64,000 nucleotides of DNA, taken from Aptenodytes patagonicus (taxonomy: Eukaryota; Chordata; Aves; Sphenisciformes; Spheniscidae). The position numbers and the translations under genes were made by a program. The stretch is from positions 17,016,501 through 17,080,500 of the forward strand of contig NC_134963.1 in assembly GCF_965638725.1 (NCBI RefSeq). Reading direction: 5' to 3'. A model generated the notes under the pieces. That model made no database searches, was not told the origin of the DNA, and saw only the letters and a program-made list of their open reading frames with translations. Every line of letters begins with the position of its first letter. Within the stretch, counting starts at the first letter, position 1. Positions 39,287-49,627 of the stretch are shown here, piece after piece.

Positions 39287-39499
39287 GAGCGGGGAGCAGG
39301 GCCAGCACTACACCTGATGCTGGGAATGTTGCTCATGCTCTCAGAAGACCTCTCCTCCCGCCTCCAGCGGGCAAGCACGGCTGGAGGGGAGAAATACAGC
39401 TTGCGAGTGCTTTCCTCTATGTTCCCCTCTGCAGGAGCGCTATCACTGGCTGAACCTGGGCTCACCACCGCAGGGAAACTCTGGCAGTGCACGGGGGAG
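39287..39499 (+). pseudogene. Possible second linker exon
   Basis: 213 nt, exactly 71 open codons, phase 0 at both ends, acceptor CTCCCTGCAG and donor GTAAGG. It would join the previous exon in frame. An internal acceptor at 39434 offers a shorter form. No domain recognised. Confidence 0.35.
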
Positions 39500-40309
39500 G
39501 TAAGGGCTTTGCCGGTCCTGGCAGGGCACTGTCGCACCCAAAGGAAAGGGCACAGCAGGGAGCCTGGGACTGACCCTGGCTGTCACCTGGGAGGTTGGGT
39601 GTGCCTTCAAAACCTGTTATTCGCAGCAGTTCTTCATCCTCCAGAAGAGTCCGGTCCCTTTTGCTATGCTAACTCAGCATGCACTGCCCCAGTTTTCAAG
39701 TTCGTGGGAAGACAAATTCCACTTGCTCGCATCCCAAATTTATTCTCGCTGCTAAACATTTTGTCTGCCTGTGGCCACTGTCCTCTCTGCTGATACACCA
39801 TGGCAGAGAGGGAACAGCCCAGGCTTTACTCACAAGAAAGTCAGCAGCCAACAACATTTTCTCTCTCAGGAAACAGAAACTTTCCTATCTGGAATTCCCA
39901 TTTGCAAAATACATCCTAAAAATCAGGGGGTGAAACACGTAGTTTTGAGCTCCGGGAGCTGCTCTGCGTGTCCACCCATTATCTTTCCCACTGATGCACG
40001 GGGGATGCATGGACTAACCGATGCCTTCCCCACCCCAGTGGCATCTACCCAAGTGCGGCTAAGTGTTCAGTCCTCCTTGCTGTGCCTGCGCACAGGATTT
40101 CTCTTGGGCACCGCTACAAGGATCTGCATTAAAGGGGTCATGAGCCTCAGACAGGGCCAGTGCTTGTTTCGGATCCCAGGGCAGAGGAGTTGCCAGTCAA
40201 TGATTTTTCTGGCCTCTTCACTGATGAGAGTGATGCCTTTCTGGGCACCAGGCAGCAGCTGCTGATCCCCTGCTGCTACTTCCAAGGCTCCAAGCTCCCA
40301 CGCCAAGCT

Positions 40310-40469
40310 GCATCGTGCTTCACTGTAAATCCCAGCACACCTCCTGCAAGCAGCACCCAGTGCGCAACACCCCATTCAGTCCCAAAGTGGCCACACTCGT
40401 GTTGCAGGATCTCCCAGAAGTGATGCCGGAGATAACCCAAGACTTTTTGAAGTACCGCACCGTGTACCG
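40310..40469 (+). pseudogene. FIIND exon (lead-in to ZU5)
   Basis: Open frame ending VMPEITQDFLKYRTVYR at donor GTAAGA (40470). The final YR aligns with the YRVHFP start of the mammalian FIIND core. The 5' boundary is uncertain. Confidence 0.6.
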
Positions 40470-40552
40470 GTAAGAGCTGTCGGGCGAAACCAGAGCACCT
40501 TCCAAAAGCCCCATCCTAGGCGGCATGAGCCTGTCGTCCCTCCCACCTGCAG

Positions 40553-40850
40553 AGCTCACCTCCCTGGTGCAGGCGTCTTCCAGTGCTCCAACACAGGCCT
40601 CAGCTTCGAGGTGAAGTCGGCAGTGACCATCACCTACAGATACGTCACCTGGACCAGGCACCTGAGCAAGGCTGACGAGGAAACATGGGTGCCCGCCAGA
40701 CCCCTCTTCCACATCAAGGTGTAGCCCGGGGCACGCGGGCAGTGCGTCTCCCCCACTTCATCTGCCTGGCAAGTACAGCAGCTGCAGGGACCTGGGTCTC
40801 CCAAGCCACCATCCCTCAGCCTGTCTCCCACCCGGGGACGTCTCCGGCTC
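40553..40850 (+). pseudogene. FIIND ZU5 exon with stop and frame slip
   Basis: Begins 83 bp after the previous donor. Reads AHLPGAGVFQCSNTGLSFEV, then VTITYRY, TWTRHL and PLFHIKV, a clear FIIND/ZU5 match to CARD8 and NLRP1. An in-frame TAG at 40732-40734 stands where Glu is expected, and one base is out before VRLPHFICLA (from 40742), the conserved start of the next FIIND strand. After about 40790 the match fades. The self-cleavage Phe-Ser is not identified. Confidence 0.82.
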
Positions 40851-41753
40851 CTTGGAGACCTCTCTCCAGACAGGCCCAAATTCTCCCTTCCCTCTGAGGT
40901 CACCTGAACTCCCCTGTATTCCTCTGCTTTGCTTTGGCATCCTTCATCCTGCTCTCACTTTCTATCAAGCCTTCGCAGTGCTCCCTTCCCCAGCTCCCGC
41001 TCCACACCACCAGCCCCTCCTCACCCACCCTCTCTACTGGGTGACCAGTACAAATTCCGTGGTGATAACACCTGAAGTAAGTGGGATTATTCCTTTTTTT
41101 TTTTTTCAGTGAAATAGAAAGTACAAGAAGCCTCTGCCTTCAGCCATATTCTGCTACCAGAATCTGTCTTACTAGATCTCAGAGCCAGAGGTGCAGGGAG
41201 CTGTACTGGCAAAGATATCTCATGATACACATCCTCAGAAAGAGCATGGAGCACACCCCAAAGCCCCAAAGGAGCTGTGTTTGTTCTTCCTTAAGGCAGA
41301 AATCATAACGTGGGACTTGTTGGACTTACCATAGCTGCATATCAAGAAGGAATTTCAGAGGTGTTGACTCAGGTGTGGTCCCAAGTCCTTCATCTTCATC
41401 TCCTCTGGAGTGAGTTTCCTTCAGCTTAGGAGCAGGACTGGAGAGACACTTTCTCTCTGTGCCATGATGTGACATGACTTCTTTCTCTATTGAAACTCCG
41501 TCTGAGGATTTCTGATTTTGGGCACCATGCCCTGTGGCAATCAGATTGCAATGGCTGGGAAAATCTGGGAAGATTTGGCCATTTAGCCCTTGTGGTTGTT
41601 TTACACAGGAGTTTGTGACATCCTGAGAGCAGCTGATGACAACCCAATGGCTGGTTGTGAAAATCTCCTTTCATGGGTCTGCACTGCACCATAATCATGA
41701 AAAGGGAATCAGAGAAACTTAGGTTGGATGGGACCTTAGGAGGTCTCTGGTCC

Positions 41754-41868
41754 TGTTACCATAAGTCGGCAGGTGATGAACTCCCTAAGACTCAGTTTGG
41801 AGTTTTAGAAAGCAGGCATTCTTTATTGTGGCGCCGGGGGCTAGGTGGAATTTCCACAAATCAAGCAC
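41754..41868 (-). repeat. ERV 3' LTR remnant (R-U5 only)
   Basis: 115 bp matching 44624-44738 of the 5' LTR with four differences, all transitions, three at CpG. The U3 part is missing; the sequence runs directly into reverse-transcriptase coding sequence at 41869. Confidence 0.9.
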
Positions 41869-42624
41869 CGTAAACCACTGATGAACCTCTCTTAATGCTG
41901 TTAAAAGTGTATATGGATTTGCAACTACAGGGTGTATGTCTTTCACTATTTGATTTATAGCCCTTAAATCCTGGACTAATCTATATTCACCTGAAGGTTT
42001 TCTTACTGGTAAAATTGGGGTATTATATTCTGACACACATTCTTCAAGAATTCCAAACTTTAAAAATTTGTCAATTTCTTGATTCCTTGTCTAACCTCTG
42101 GCTCAACTGGATATTGCTTGATTCTCACTGGTTTTGCCTGTTCTTTTAATTCTATTTTTACAGGTTGTGCTGTTTTTGAGTTACCGGGTACGTCTGTATC
42201 CCAGACTATAGGTACAACAGCCTGATCTACTTCTTGTGGTATTTGTTCCTTAACCTTCTCCTGTATCATCAATATTTCACCTGTCTTTGATTCTGGTATT
42301 TTTAAAAGAATTTCTCCTTCTTCAAACACTATTTGCGCATTTAGTTTGGACAATAGATCTCGCCCTAACAAGGGTATCGGACAATCTGGCACATACAAAA
42401 ATTCGTGTGTAATTACCTTATTTCCAAATTTCAAATCTAGGGGTTGAAGGAATGGCCTGTTTCCCTGTTTCCCAGTCCAGTTATACTAGCCATTTTATTT
42501 CCTAATTTCCCTTTGCAAGTATTCAAAACAGAATATGTTGCGCCCGTATCTACTAAAAATTCAACTTATCATCTCCCAGCTTAATTATAACCAGAGGCTC
42601 AGCTGGGTTCCCCTCCAGTCCTCT
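41869..42624 (-). pseudogene. ERV protease and start of reverse transcriptase
   Basis: Downstream of the gag stop in the same frame, then a slip just before the protease active site (VDTGAT at about 42538-42555). The next open piece (42060-42434) carries the C-terminal protease strand and the linker to RT; after another slip, 41869-42036 encodes the RT fingers with YNTPILPV, YRLVQDLRAIN and VANPYTLL. RT stops at VLDL, well before the catalytic YVDD box, where it joins the LTR remnant. Confidence 0.88.
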
Positions 42625-42627
42625 TCA

Positions 42628-44198
42628 GTCGTCTAGGGTCATCATCCTTGCTGCTTCTCGCCGACCTGTCCTCAGTTCAGGACAATTCCTTTTCCAATGT
42701 CCTTTTTTCCTGCAATATGCACATTGATTTAGCCCTAGAGGTGCATTAGGTTCTCGGTTACCAAAGTTTCTAAAACCTCCTCTTCCTCTGGCCCGTCCTC
42801 TTCCTTGTACTGCATTGCCTGTTAAAAGAGCCATCAATTTGCTCTCCCTACCTTTACCTTTCTTTTCTTTTCTTTGTTCTTCTTCTTTCTCTCTATTGTT
42901 ATAGACTTTCCATGCTACTTCGAGCATTTTATTTAAATTTCTGGAATCCTCTCCCTCCAACTTTTGGAGTTTCCTTTTCATATCGGGTGCTGATTGTCCC
43001 ATAAAAATCAAAGCCAATTGTTGTTGTTCTGCCTCTGTTTCCAATTTTAGATCAGTATATTTTCTAGCAGTTTCCTTTAATTTTTCTAGGAGCACAGAGA
43101 GAGATTCATTTTTGTCTTGTTTTACCTCATATAATTTAGACCAATTTAGGGCTCTTGGCATTGCATGCTCTACTCCATACAACATCCATTTTTGATACCG
43201 ATTTAACCTTCTTCTGTGTTCTATATTATTTGGGTCCCATTGGGGATCTCCCAAAGGGAAATTCTGCTCCAAAGTTCCAGGGAGAGGTTCACTCGTGTGC
43301 AGCCTCTGCTTGTGCTCTTGCTGCTTTTAACACCATCTGTTTCTCAGCACTACCCAACAAATTATCCAATCTCACTTGTAAATCATTCCAGTCAGGATCC
43401 TGAGTTCTAATAATTGTCTCTACCACTCTTCCTACCCTCTCTGGATCTTCTCTGTATACCCCTGCTGCTTGTTTCCACGCCATCGAGTCTGTGATTGAAA
43501 ACGGCACTTTCACATATACCGGCCCATTCTGTCCTACTCCCTGCCTTAAAGGAGCTAGCGATTGGGTTTGTCGTCTAGTTCTTCGAGAAACTGGAGTATG
43601 AGCCTCTACCTCTTCTATCTCCCCCCCCATTCCACTACTGTCCGGTTCTGTTTCAACACTTCTTTCCCTTACACGTGAGGGAGGGAAATTCCGTCCCTCC
43701 TGCGGGGGTGCTACTTCTAGTTCTAACTCCTTTTCATCCTCTTTTGGTCCTGTACACCTAATGCACTTCTTTCCAATATCACAAGCCAAACAACAACTCT
43801 TTTGTTTTCTTATTCTCCAAAGTTAACGCCATTACCAAAGTATCTCGGCTAATTAACTTACATTCACTCTGCCAATCCACTCGCTGCCTCAAAGAAAAGA
43901 ACAAATCTACGTATGGTACTTCATTCCATTTGCCTTCTCTTCTACAGAACACCATTAACTGCAGGATAGTATTATAACTCAAAGTTCCGTTCTTTGGCCA
44001 TTTTTCCTGATCCTCCAAAACGTACAAAGGCCACCAATGGTTACAATATTCAATCATCTGGGTTTTGCGCAAATCATCATGTAAATCACCCCAATGCACT
44101 AACAAACACCCCAACAGCGAGGTTTTTGGTATCTTTTCATCCGTTGCTAAATTCCCAGCACTTTTACTCTTAAACAGTTTTACAAATCCTGATGCCAT
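42628..44198 (-). pseudogene. ERV gag, split by frame slips
   Basis: Three open pieces in different frames: matrix 43779-44198 (ATG at 44198; motifs KWPKNGTLSY and REGKWNEVPYV), p12/capsid start 43289-43789, and capsid C-terminus plus nucleocapsid 42625-43272 with the zinc knuckle CAYCRKKGHWKRNC. Slips lie near 43785 and 43285. Capsid shows the QSAPDMKRKLQKLE major-homology-like stretch. The matrix starts MASG rather than MG, so no Gly2 is available for myristoylation. The frame ends TLDD then TGA at 42625-42627, the position of the read-through stop in murine-leukaemia-type viruses. Confidence 0.88.
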
Positions 44199-44600
44199 TA
44201 CAACAAATATTCAAAGGTAATTATAAAATTATAATTCCCAAATAACTATATATGTATTATATATATTATATATTTTATATATATATCAATATTAGTATAT
44301 ATATGGCTCGCCAGTTATATAACCAAACAAAGTCCAACCCAGCAATAGCTTTCACTTATGACTTACGGGCAGACGCCTAGGCTTCCGACTGCAAAACAGG
44401 TACCCTCTTAGCCCCAGCCTTACAGGCAGGCTTTTTCAACTGCAAAATATTCAAGTTTTGAAAGAATGCCTTGATACTTACAAAGCAATGTTCTTGGCTC
44501 AGGGGCTCTTTGGTCCGGGGATCGGAAAATCCTCTCTGAGAATCCCTCGGTGCCGGTTGAGGTTCCGTGATCCCAGGATCCGTCGAGGCTCCAGAGCAGG

Positions 44601-44618
44601 GTCCCATCTGGGTCGCCA
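44601..44618 (-). other. ERV primer-binding site, tRNA-Arg-like
   Basis: TGGCGACCCAGATGGGAC begins 5 nt inside the LTR end. By eye it agrees at 15 of 18 positions with the 3' end complement of vertebrate tRNA-Arg (CCG/TCG type, from memory), better than Lys, Pro or Trp. Confidence 0.5.
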
Positions 44619-44623
44619 AAATC

Positions 44624-45274
44624 TGTTACCGTAAGTCGGCAGGTGATGAACTCCCTAAGACTCAGTTTGGAGTTTTAGAAAGCAGGCGTTCTTTATTGCG
44701 GCGCCGGGGGCTAGGTGGAACTTCCACAAATCAAGCACACCTATGCCAAGTTCACCGTGACATTTATACACAGAAATTACACGGTAGTACACTCCCAGTT
44801 ACAATGATTGGTTAGTGATTTGCATATAGTTATAATATCTGCTGTGTCATTCTCTTGTGTTACTACGCTTGCGCAGGGGAAGGGTCTTCACCTGGGCAAG
44901 GGTCGTCTTGACCTGTGGGTGTGTTTTTTAGTATTACAATGAAGGCAGCGCACTTCAGGACACCTTAAAAGTAGGTTTTGTTGCCAAGTTGGCCAGCTAG
45001 ATATCTACCTTGCCAGGTTGTCAAATAACTCATCCCATATACAACAGAACCTCGGGGCTCTGGTTATGGTCCAGAGAATAAGGACTGAGGCTGACATGGT
45101 CCAGAGAATAGGGACTTCAAGCAACCCAGCCTCGGATAACAAGTAGCACAGCAACCCATACATAACGTTAACATAGAGGCTAACTTCCTAAATCAAGATG
45201 TTCTTACAGTTGCTTATCCGTTAACAAAAACAAAATATAGAAAGATTCAATAAAACTTATGATAATCTTCAGCA
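44624..45274 (-). repeat. ERV 5' LTR (651 bp)
   Basis: TG...CA ends in the minus sense. TATAAA at 44763-44768, inverted CCAAT at 44801 region, octamer-like ATTTGCAT near 44818, poly(A) signal AATAAA at 44692-44697. A direct repeat GGTCCAGAGAATA(A/G)GGACT near 45070-45120 may be an enhancer duplication. Confidence 0.88.
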
Positions 45275-46205
45275 GTCCAACCTCTTGCTCAAAGCATGCG
45301 AGTTTTAAAGTTAGATCAAAGTGCTCAAGGCCATGTCCGGTCAAGGTTGAATATCTCCAAGGATGGAGATACCACAGCCTCTCTGGGTCTCTAGTCCAGT
45401 GTTGTAACATCCTCATTGTGATTTTTTTTCCCTATTATCTAATCGAAGTTTCTGTTGCTGCAGCCTGTGCCTGTTGCCTCTTGTCTCATCGCTGTGTACC
45501 TCCAGGAGGCTGGGTCTGTCTTTTCTTTAGTTCCTCTTCACATAGTTAAAGGCAGTGATTAGTTCTCCCCATGTCTTTTTCTTCTACACGAACCCAACTC
45601 CCTCTGCCTCTGCTCGTATATCGTGCACTCCAGCCTGGAGCTGGCCTTGCTCCAGGATGCCCATGTCTTTCTTGTACTGGGAAGCCCCCAGCTGGACCCA
45701 GTGCCCAAATGTGGTCTCACAAGAGCTGAACAGAGGGAAGGAATCCCTGACCTCACTGTGCTGGCTGTGGTCTTGCTACACAGCCTGGGATGCGGCCAGC
45801 CTTTGCTGCCAGGGCACACTGCTGACTCCTGTTCAACTTGCATGCCCACCAGGACTCCCGCGTCCTTCCCTGAGAAGCTGCTTTCTGTGTCCACCCCGTG
45901 CCCAGGCTCTTGTCTGGAGTGGGGCTATTCCATCCCAGACGCAGGACTGTACATTTGCCTTTGCCGAATTGCACGAGCTTCCTGCCAGCTAAGTTCTCCA
46001 GCCTTTCCAGGTTCCTCTGAATGGCATCCCTCCCGTCCAGCTTATTCGTCATCCCCCCTTGCAGCTTCAACCCTGCTCCTGAGCTGAGCGCAGCCCCAAC
46101 AGCCAGGGCCTTCAGCTTAACTGAGAGACAGTCTTAAACCCGTGAATCAGGGTTTGGTTTTCCCACTTCGACCAGGTGGTAACCGGGCACTCAGCCTCGA
46201 AGAGC

Positions 46206-46500
46206 AGTTGTAAAGATGGCAGAGCCAAGCTCTCGGCACCGTCAGATAAAAGCGGTAAAAGCCCTAAGTTGCAACCTGGGAAGTTCAGGCCGAATGTTAG
46301 GAAAAATTTTATCACTCGGTGGAGATGCAGCCATCAGAGAAGGTTAGACGGTGGTGAATCTCTGCTCTTTGAGGTTTTCAGTACTCAGCTAGACAAAGCC
46401 CCGGCTGAGCAGATCTAGGCTTGACATTGGTCCATCTTTGAGAGGTAGGTCAGATAAGACACCCCAGAGGTCCCTTCCAACCAAAATTTGTGATATTGGC
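46206..46500 (+). mobile_element. CR1 fragment
   Basis: Plus-strand 3' CR1 piece: GAAGTTCAGGCCGAATGTTAGG, GGTTTTCAGTACTCAGCTAG and CAGAGGTCCCTTCCAACC. It is diverged, and lies about 140 bp before the UPA exon. Confidence 0.75.
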
Positions 46501-46639
46501 AGCATGGCAGAGCCCTGACATGTGCATCTTCCCTTGTCTTTCCCCTTGCTGGCACGGCCAGGAAACACAGGATGATGTATGCGAATTCACTGCAGCTCCC
46601 CACTGTGAGAGAGACTCAGCTTGCTTCTTACCCTTACAG

Positions 46640-46756
46640 GCACACTTGCCATTTTGCTACAAGAGTCCGAAGGAACAGCAGCTCTTTGTCAAGATCTACA
46701 TCAGGAACGTGGCAGACGCAATGACACCGTGGTCTGGAGGGCATCACTGAGATCAG
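46640..46756 (+). pseudogene. UPA C-terminal exon with frame slip
   Basis: After acceptor CCCTTACAG it reads HLPFCYKSPKEQQLFVKIYI, matching the last strands of UPA (LxYRSPGExQxFxxFY). Near 46723 the frame slips; the remaining frame gives DTVVWRASLRSG, matching the ETLVWE(A)LVKPG end of the mammalian exon. Phase 1 donor GTAGGA. Confidence 0.8.
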
Positions 46757-47934
46757 GTAGGAACAGCAGGTCCATCTAGGGGCTCATTCGCCTTAGCAAA
46801 AGCAGAGGTGTACCCCCCAAGCAGACCTCACGCATTTTGTGGTCACAGTCATCCACGCATCCTCCAGGGAAAGCAAACCCTGCGTATGCAGCAGTTGGCC
46901 ACTGAAGAATAGGGACCTGAAAGGACACCCCAATGTCAGTAGACCAGAGCTTCAGATTTAACGTGGAGTTTCGGATGCTGGGGTTTAAGAGAGCATGACA
47001 GCACTATCGGTGTCTCTCTGTTCTCTTGGCTACTGTTTGCATAGAAATCTGACTTATTTTTAAAAGTCCATTAATGTAGCGAACACCCACTGAGCGATGC
47101 AGAGGAGGTAAGGAGAATACCAAAATTTTAGTGAAAATCGACATCTTAAAAACCTACATGTTCCAGGCAGCACTACTCTTCTAGATTTGCCGGGTGCGAC
47201 ACCAGTGTGTGAAAGAGCGCACAGGGTCGGGGCAAGGACAGATGGACCAGAGCCGGCCTTCACCACACGTCTCTGCTCACAGCGGCATCACGAACGTGGC
47301 ACGCAGCAAGCCTGCTGATGGTGTGGGGACGGCTCTCTTGTGGCATAAAGAGACCATTGCTTCCAACTATCCTGCTTTAGGGCTGACGGTACTGACTTGG
47401 GTCCCATGCAGAACTTCGGTCAGGACAGCAGATGATGGAGGCAGAAAGAGCAGGGTTAGCGATGGCGGGTGCCAAGACTCACGTTCGTGTGTCCTCTGGG
47501 CGGACAGAGGCAGCTCCAGGGCGGCAGGTTCCTAGTCTCCACGCCTCTCTGCCCAGCTGCTGCCACGTCGGCTCAGCAGCCACTGCACATGCTGTTAACT
47601 TCACGTAGCAACACCCACCCGTGGGGTCCCCTGTGGGAAAGCTTGGCAGAGGAGCTGTGGGCAGCAGCATCTCGCAGGTGCAGGGTATGGTACTGCTCAG
47701 CGTGCCTTGAGACCCCTTCTCTGTTAGTCTAATCCAGCACCCCCTAAAAGTAACACCTACAACCGTGCAGAGCCCAGGACCTTTTACTGAGTTCTCCACA
47801 TTTGGGCAGGAACAGTAGGAGGAATGGCTAATGGCTTCATGGAGGATTAGGCACCTCAGGAAGATGTCATGGAAGATTAGGCACCATCATTTCAGTGATG
47901 GCATATTCAGTGATCTCTCTCCTTTCTCTTTCAG

Positions 47935-47976
47935 GTGATATTAATCTTCCTGCCTGTGTCTCCAAGACCTTGTCTG
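47935..47976 (+). pseudogene. 42-nt hinge exon between UPA and CARD
   Basis: Phase 1-1 exon after TTTCTCTTTCAG, encoding DINLPACVSKTLS. It matches the GDLMPATTL-type hinge that NLRP1 has between UPA and CARD and joins both neighbours in frame. No lesion. Confidence 0.68.
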
Positions 47977-48774
47977 GTCAGTACCGTGTTTCAGAGCTGC
48001 ATTTCTAGAGTCTGAATCTATTTCTATGGAGCTCGCCATCCTCTGGTTTAAAGCCGATATCAGCCTCTTTTCCCATCCTTATGATAGTTTCTAGACAAAA
48101 AGCCTTGAAAGCTGCAACCTCAGACTTTGATTCCCACACTGCTGGCAGCACGCTGTGTGCCGTGCTGGTGGGTAAAGTGGCATTAGTGCAGATGACCCTC
48201 CAAACTGGTTTGCCTTCTTTGGGGACAGACGTGCTGTTGTTACAGAGAATGAGCTGCAGCTAGTACAGTTCACGGTCCATAAATAATATTTCATTGGAAT
48301 TCTAGTGAGCGGTACAGCTGCTGCATCCCGTACAGCCACCTCGGGGGCTGACAGCCGCTGTGCCGAACGGGAGCATTTTCCACGGGAGCGACGCTGCTGG
48401 GAAGGAGCCTGCAACCAGGTGTTGGCAGAGGGGACGGCAGGGCCACCTTTACAGCAGATCCAGGAGTTTCTGACCAAGGGGCTCTGCTTTCCACTTGCTT
48501 CAAATACAGTAACAACAGCATGCTGCCCAGCAGTTCTGCAGGTATTACCCCAGCCTAATTTCTCCAGGGCAACAACATTCCATCATTGCATCTTGCATCT
48601 CCTCTCATCAATGAAAGGCCAGATCCAAGAGGACACCCAGGCAGCTAAGCCACAGGATGAGGCAGATAGGCCTGGCTCAGATAGACACAAATTTGGACAT
48701 TTTGGCATTATTCTTTATCCTTGCCATGCACATGGATGGAGTCACCACACTGGCCTACAACCTGTCCGACAGCA

Positions 48775-49068
48775 CCAGGAGAGTAGGGTGGCAGGCAGGA
48801 GCAAGGACAGGACAAGGGGCAAGGGTTTTAAACTGAAAGAGGGCAGGTTTAGATCGGACATATGGAAGACATTTTTTACACTGAGGGTGCTGAGACACTG
48901 GAACAGATTGCCCAGAGAAGTTGTGGATACCCCATCATTGGAAGTGTTCAAGGTCAGGCTGGATGGGGCTTTGAGCAACCTGATCTGGCGAAAGATATCC
49001 CTGTCCATGGCAGGGGGGTTGAACTTTAAAGGTCTCTTCCAACCCAAACCATCCTGTGATTCTACAAG
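48775..49068 (+). mobile_element. CR1 fragment
   Basis: 3' end of a CR1 LINE: GGTTTTAAACTGAAAGAGGG, GGAACAGATTGCCCAGAGAA, CTCTTCCAACCCAAACC and a final TGTGATTCT. It lies in the intron before the CARD exon, close in sequence to the 7.2-kb copy. Confidence 0.92.
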
Positions 49069-49627
49069 GAGATGCCCATCTGGGTGCCCACTTCAGCCTC
49101 ATGTAGGAGGACTGGGTGGAGGCTTGGGAGGAGAAGCCAGGCAGTGCTGTCCGCTGCACTGACCCACGGCTTGTTCAGCACCCTGCTGGCGTCGGCTGCC
49201 TTTCCAGGCTCTGTTTCTTTACAAACCGCATGCAATCCTGCGAGATTTCAGAGCTTTGAGCGACCTGTGCTCTCAGTTAAGAGCTCCTCACCTTGCCGGG
49301 GGTGGGGGGGGGCCAGGACAGTAACTTCACGCCCAGGCACTGTAGGAATCCCAGAGGGGACAGCTGCCGGCAGCTGATGGGGGCTGCCACCCTCCCCCAG
49401 CTCTGACTTCACGTTCCCACGCCCTTCCTTGCCCTGCCTCCAGTGCTCCCACCGCTGGTGCAGCAGGTGCCCATCCTTTTTTGTGGAGGGATGGAGACAC
49501 GTGGCTGTGGGACAGGGTGCACAGCCATGGTGTCCGCTGGCTTAGGATGCCACGTACCGCAGCACGGCACTCACCTGCGGCTGCCTGGCTGCGTGCAGCA
49601 CAAGAACATGGGCTTGGTGTCTGCTAG

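Larger units (their letters stand above)
41754..45274 (-). mobile_element. Endogenous retrovirus, class I (gammaretrovirus-like), defective
   Basis: 3.5-kb provirus on the minus strand: full 5' LTR at the right, primer site, leader, gag, protease and the start of reverse transcriptase, then a truncated 3' LTR at the left. Env, integrase, most of RT and the polypurine tract are absent. Flanks GTCC at 41750-41753 and 45275-45278 are the 4-bp target duplication, confirmed because removing the element restores a CR1 sequence. Gag type, NC zinc knuckle, and the TLDD-stop gag-pol border are gammaretroviral features. Several frame slips make all products defective. Confidence 0.93.
41698..46090 (-). 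mobile_element. CR1 LINE interrupted by the ERV
   Basis: Minus-strand CR1 in two parts: 3' tip 41698-41753 and the rest 45275-46090. The seam reads ...TCTCTGGTCC|AACCTCTTGCTCAAAGC, a normal CR1 sequence once the ERV is taken out. The right part carries ORF2 codons (NKLDGRDAIQRNLERLENLA, QQCALAAKAGRI) with several breaks, so the CR1 is older than the ERV. Confidence 0.88.

Noticed and set aside
40190..40300. Acidic segment EELPVNDFSGLFTDESDAF as an exon
   Set aside because: Open and plausible, but its phase does not fit the neighbouring exons and no domain is recognised.
40729..40752. Reading the TAG and slip in the FIIND exon as a tiny intron
   Set aside because: GTGTAG...GGGCAG would be an intron of about 23 bp, too short for vertebrate splicing.
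41350..41480. Possible middle UPA exon (HLHLLWSEF resembling FHLYLVPSD)
   Set aside because: Match is short, with a stop soon after; not enough to annotate.
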